Below are positions 61,151 through 64,000 of a DNA stretch of 64,000 bases, one piece after another; position 1 is the stretch's first letter, and each line of letters starts with the position of its first letter. A model generated the notes under the pieces. The model saw only the letters and a list, made by a program, of their open reading frames with translations. It had not been told where the DNA came from and did no database searches. Source of the DNA: Hyphomonadaceae bacterium BL14 (GTDB taxonomy: Bacteria; Pseudomonadota; Alphaproteobacteria; Caulobacterales; Maricaulaceae); NCBI GenBank assembly GCA_027627705.1, contig CP091242.1, positions 2,468,677 to 2,532,676 of the forward strand, written 5' to 3'. A program made the translations under genes and the position numbers.

Positions 61151-62179
61151 ATGCCCCTCAATATCGCCGTTCTGGGCGCCACCGGCGCGGTTGGCGCGGA
61201 AATGCTGACCATTCTGGCCGAGCGCCTGTTCCCGGCTGCCACCGTCCATGCGCTCGCCAGCCGCAAATCCATGGGGCGCGAACTGTCCTATGGCGACAAG
61301 ACGCTCAAGGTTAAGGACGCTGATGCGTTCGATTATTCCACCGTCGATCTGGTGCTGATGAGCGCGGGCGGCGACATATCCAAGGCTATGGCACCCAAGA
61401 TCGCGGCCTCCGGCGCGCTGGTCATCGACAATTCTTCGGCCTGGCGCATGGATCCGGACGTGCCGCTGGTGGTGCCGGAGGTGAACCCTCAAACCCTCGC
61501 CACGCGCCCGAAGAAGAACATCATCGCCAATCCCAATTGCTCGACGATCCAGACCGTGGTGGCGCTCAAACCCATTCATGATCTGGCCGGGATCGTGCGC
61601 GCCAGCGTGGCGACCTATCAGTCGGTGTCCGGCGCGGGCAAGGAGGGCATGGACGAGCTGTGGACCCAGACCCGCGGCATTTTCGTCAATGACGAGGCCA
61701 CGCCCGAGCACTTCCCCAAGCAGATCGCCTTCAACATCATTCCCAAGATCGACGACTTCATGGAGGACGGCGCCACGAAGGAAGAGTGGAAGATGATGGT
61801 CGAGACCAAGAAAATCCTCGATCCCAAAATCCGCCTCTTCGCCACCTGCGCGCGCGTGCCCGTGTTCGTCGGCCATTGCGTCGCCGCCCATCTGGAGCTG
61901 GAGCGCCCCCTGAGCGCCGCCAAGGCCCGCAGCGTGCTGCGCGAGGCGCCCGGTCTCATGGTCATCGACCGCGCCGATGATGACGATCCGCAATTCATCA
62001 CCCCGGTGGAAAGCGTGGGCGAGTTCGCCACCTTCGTCAGCCGCATCCGCACAGATCCGACGGTGGAAAACGGCCTGGCCATGTGGATCGTCGCCGACAA
62101 TCTGCGCAAGGGCGCAGCCCTGAACGCGGTTCAGATCGCCGAGGTGTGCCTGAACGCCGGCTGGCTGAAGGGGCGGTAG
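61151..62179 (+). CDS. asd: Aspartate-semialdehyde dehydrogenase
   Basis: NADPH-dependent step after aspartokinase in lysine, threonine and methionine synthesis, also feeding diaminopimelate to the cell wall. MPLNIAVLGATGAVGAEML (Rossmann), IDNSSAWRMDPDVPLVVPEVN, catalytic Cys in NPNCSTIQ, and SVSGAGKEGMDELW. HCVAAHLELERPLS carries the active-site His. 342 aa, full length. Works in the same pathway as the LysAC fusion 25 kb away. Confidence 0.96.
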   Translation: MPLNIAVLGATGAVGAEMLTILAERLFPAATVHALASRKSMGRELSYGDKTLKVKDADAFDYSTVDLVLMSAGGDISKAMAPKIAASGALVIDNSSAWRMDPDVPLVVPEVNPQTLATRPKKNIIANPNCSTIQTVVALKPIHDLAGIVRASVATYQSVSGAGKEGMDELWTQTRGIFVNDEATPEHFPKQIAFNIIPKIDDFMEDGATKEEWKMMVETKKILDPKIRLFATCARVPVFVGHCVAAHLELERPLSAAKARSVLREAPGLMVIDRADDDDPQFITPVESVGEFATFVSRIRTDPTVENGLAMWIVADNLRKGAALNAVQIAEVCLNAGWLKGR

Positions 62180-62194
62180 GGGTTTTTCTCCGCC

Positions 62195-64000
62195 CTATCG
62201 CGCCCGGATACCGGCAAACCCTGCGCTGACCACCCCGATGCGCCAGGCCGGCTCGCCGGCGGCGTGGAGCGCGGTAAGGGTTGCGTCAACTGTCTCTGCA
62301 GGCACAGCCGCCAGCAGCCCGCCCGCCGTCTGGGGGTCGAAGAGCAGATCGCGCAACGGTCCGTCCGGCGCGTGCACGGGTCCTGCACCCGCCACATTGT
62401 CCGCGAACAGGGACGAGCGCACACCGGCTTGCGCCAGATCGAGCGCGCCGGACAGGACCGGTATGGCGTCCAGCGTGATCTGCGCACCCGGTCCTTCAGG
62501 TCCCAGCAGGCTGGCGAGATGCCCGGCCAGGCCAAAGCCTGTGACGTCGGTGAGGGCGCTGGCCGCGGCTGCAAGGATGGCGGCGGCGCGGCCCTGGGGC
62601 CGGGCCATCATCTCGAGCGCCGCCATGACATCCCGCCCGCGTGCGGCCAGACGCATCTCGGCAGCCAGAATGACGCCGGTGCCGATGGGCTTGGTCAGGA
62701 TCAGCACGTCGCCCGCGCGCGCGCCGGACTGGCGCACGGGTCTGCCGGCCAGCCCGGTGATCGTGAAACCGATGGTCAGCTCGGCACCCAGGCTGGTATG
62801 CCCGCCTGCCAGCTCCGCGCCGGCATCGCGCAGCACCGCGCCCGCCTCGGCCAGGATTTCCGTCAGCGACGAGGCCTGCAGGGCGGCGTTCATGGGTGGC
62901 AGGATGATCTGGGCCAGCGCCGCCTGGGGCACCGCACCCATGGCCCACACATCGCCCAGAGCATGCACCGCCGCGATGCGCGCCAGAAGGCCGTGATCAT
63001 CGGTGAAGGCCCGCACATGGTCGGTGGTGATCACCTGCACGCCTGCGCCATGAACCAGTACCGCCGCGTCATCGCCGGGTCCGGTCAGCAGGTCGGCGCG
63101 GGTTGGCGCGGGCAGGGAGGCCAGCGCCTCGGACAAGGCCCCGCGGCCCGCCTTGGCGCCGCAGCCCGCGCACAGGGGCGGTGCGTCCCTGTCCTGACCC
63201 GCGGCGGTGCGCGCCGGCAGGGGCTGGGAGGCCATGACCGGCAGATCGCTCAAACCTTCCATGAACGCGCGGTCGATCCGGTCCTTCCAGCGCCAGACCC
63301 AGCCGCCGGCGAGGCTGAAGCCATTGCGCGACGCCAGCGCACGCTGCCCGCCCAGCGAGATCAGGCGCAGATAATCGCCCTGGGGCGCGAAGCGCTCCAG
63401 CCGTCCGGTCTGGCGCAGCGCCGCTTCCAGATTGCGCGCCAGCACCGGCGCGGCGCGCACGGCATAGACGCCGGCCTTGGGCCGGGGCGCATGGGTCAGG
63501 TGGGCGCAATCACCGCTGGCGAAAACATTCGGGTGCGAGGTGCTGCGCAAGTGCGCATCCACCGCCACATAGCCTTCATGCAGGGCGAGCCCGGTCCGCC
63601 CGAGCCAGCCATGAGGCCGCGCCCCGGCGGCTGACAGCGTCAGGGCGGCGGGCAGGCGCAAGCCATCGGCGAGGGTCACCGCGTCTGCCTCGACCCGAGC
63701 GATGCTGGCCCCCGTGATCACCTGCACACCCGCCCGCTCCAGGGCGCGAATCAGGGCGCGGCGCGGCCCGCCCGGCAGATCGCTGACAATCCCGGACCGG
63801 GCCTCGACCAGCGAGACAGAGACGTCCGGCGCGCCCGCCGCTGTCAGCCGGTGCATGGCCGCCAGCGCCAGCTCCACCCCGGCGGCACCGGCACCGATGA
63901 CGCACACCTGCGCGCGCGCCTGCCCGGCCTGCACCGCCCGCATGAAGTCCGCCCAGCGTGCCGCGAACACGTCCAGCGGCTTGGCCGCCAGCATGTGCCT
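62195..64000 (-). CDS. selD: Selenide, water dikinase fused to an NADH dehydrogenase-like domain (5' end outside window)
   Basis: In-frame codons continue to the right edge, so the N-terminus is missing. Residues about 1-245 of the visible part (counted from Met at 63994) are the second half of an Ndh-type flavoprotein: VCVIGAGAAGVELALA (NAD-binding) and HPNVFASGDCAHL. From about 270, SelD: CAGCGAKAG with the catalytic Cys 278 and Lys 281, GPGDDAAVL, TTDHVRAFTDD, ALGDVWAMGA, GGHTSLGAELTIGFTITG, TDVTGFGLAGHL, FDPQTAGGLL. It makes selenophosphate for selenouridine or selenocysteine. The second Cys of the family CGC motif is Ala. Ndh-SelD fusions are known in marine alphaproteobacteria. Confidence 0.93.
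   Translation of the reverse strand, partial: RHMLAAKPLDVFAARWADFMRAVQAGQARAQVCVIGAGAAGVELALAAMHRLTAAGAPDVSVSLVEARSGIVSDLPGGPRRALIRALERAGVQVITGASIARVEADAVTLADGLRLPAALTLSAAGARPHGWLGRTGLALHEGYVAVDAHLRSTSHPNVFASGDCAHLTHAPRPKAGVYAVRAAPVLARNLEAALRQTGRLERFAPQGDYLRLISLGGQRALASRNGFSLAGGWVWRWKDRIDRAFMEGLSDLPVMASQPLPARTAAGQDRDAPPLCAGCGAKAGRGALSEALASLPAPTRADLLTGPGDDAAVLVHGAGVQVITTDHVRAFTDDHGLLARIAAVHALGDVWAMGAVPQAALAQIILPPMNAALQASSLTEILAEAGAVLRDAGAELAGGHTSLGAELTIGFTITGLAGRPVRQSGARAGDVLILTKPIGTGVILAAEMRLAARGRDVMAALEMMARPQGRAAAILAAAASALTDVTGFGLAGHLASLLGPEGPGAQITLDAIPVLSGALDLAQAGVRSSLFADNVAGAGPVHAPDGPLRDLLFDPQTAGGLLAAVPAETVDATLTALHAAGEPAWRIGVVSAGFAGIRAR

Overview
The window is a GC-rich alphaproteobacterial chromosome segment. 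Two things point to this class: a GapR-type DUF2312 protein, and the block ftsH-tilS-cpoB-pal-tolB-tolA-tolR-tolQ-ybgC-ruvB-ruvA-ruvC. Candidate promoters have the Caulobacter-like housekeeping form (TTGACNN, about 14 nt, then a CTAA/CTAG-type -10). The mix of GapR, the permuted photolyase-like protein, DUF5117-type peptidase and SelD fusion suggests a marine Maricaulales/Hyphomonadaceae relative. That placement is inference from family content only. I saw no tRNA, rRNA, CRISPR array or insertion sequence. GC-rich codon use gives long antisense open frames opposite most genes; I rejected these.

Layout. 1-11.7 kb (minus strand): folP (cut by the left edge), ftsH, tilS, the complete Tol-Pal envelope system and ruvBAC. 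11.9-13.6 kb (plus): a Tat-exported Cys/Asp-repeat lipoprotein coupled to a JmjC oxygenase of the ribosomal-protein hydroxylase type. 13.7-21.9 kb (minus): mgtE, tkt, pgi, an ArsR-methyltransferase fusion, a photolyase-like flavoprotein with apparently permuted domains, and an aldo/keto reductase. 22.0-26.9 kb (plus): a lone GH108 muramidase, efp, an inositol-phosphatase family protein, ffh, rpsP and rimM; trmD and rplS do not follow. 26.9-30.3 kb holds four copies of a palindromic intergenic repeat around a lipoprotein amidohydrolase and a small secreted protein.

30.6-43.4 kb is the metabolic accessory region. One minus-strand operon encodes an aconitase-like hydratase (two subunits) and an isocitrate-lyase-family lyase. 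Glutaryl-CoA dehydrogenase diverges from it, followed by a fused aspartokinase/diaminopimelate decarboxylase. A second minus-strand operon runs CitE-like lyase, MaoC protein, acyl-CoA dehydrogenase, CoA-transferase, DUF433/DUF5615 toxin-antitoxin pair, second CoA-transferase and a small conserved protein. It has a promoter whose -10 is overlapped by a perfect 12-bp palindrome. The enzymes fit degradation of a branched C5 dicarboxylate (itaconate, citramalate or mesaconate type) or a leucine-derived acyl-CoA to acetyl-CoA and a 2-oxoacid.

43.5-50 kb: a large secreted zinc peptidase, a hypothetical protein with gapR, a TPR/hydrolase pair, a 480-bp structured intergenic region with a 53-codon ORF, and a short-chain dehydrogenase. 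50.1-55 kb: the large NAD-glutamate dehydrogenase. 55-59.8 kb (minus): a cobalamin-riboswitch-controlled btuB-btuF-btuC-btuD uptake operon. 60-62.2 kb (plus): mdh and asd. 62.2-64 kb (minus): a SelD fusion cut by the right edge.
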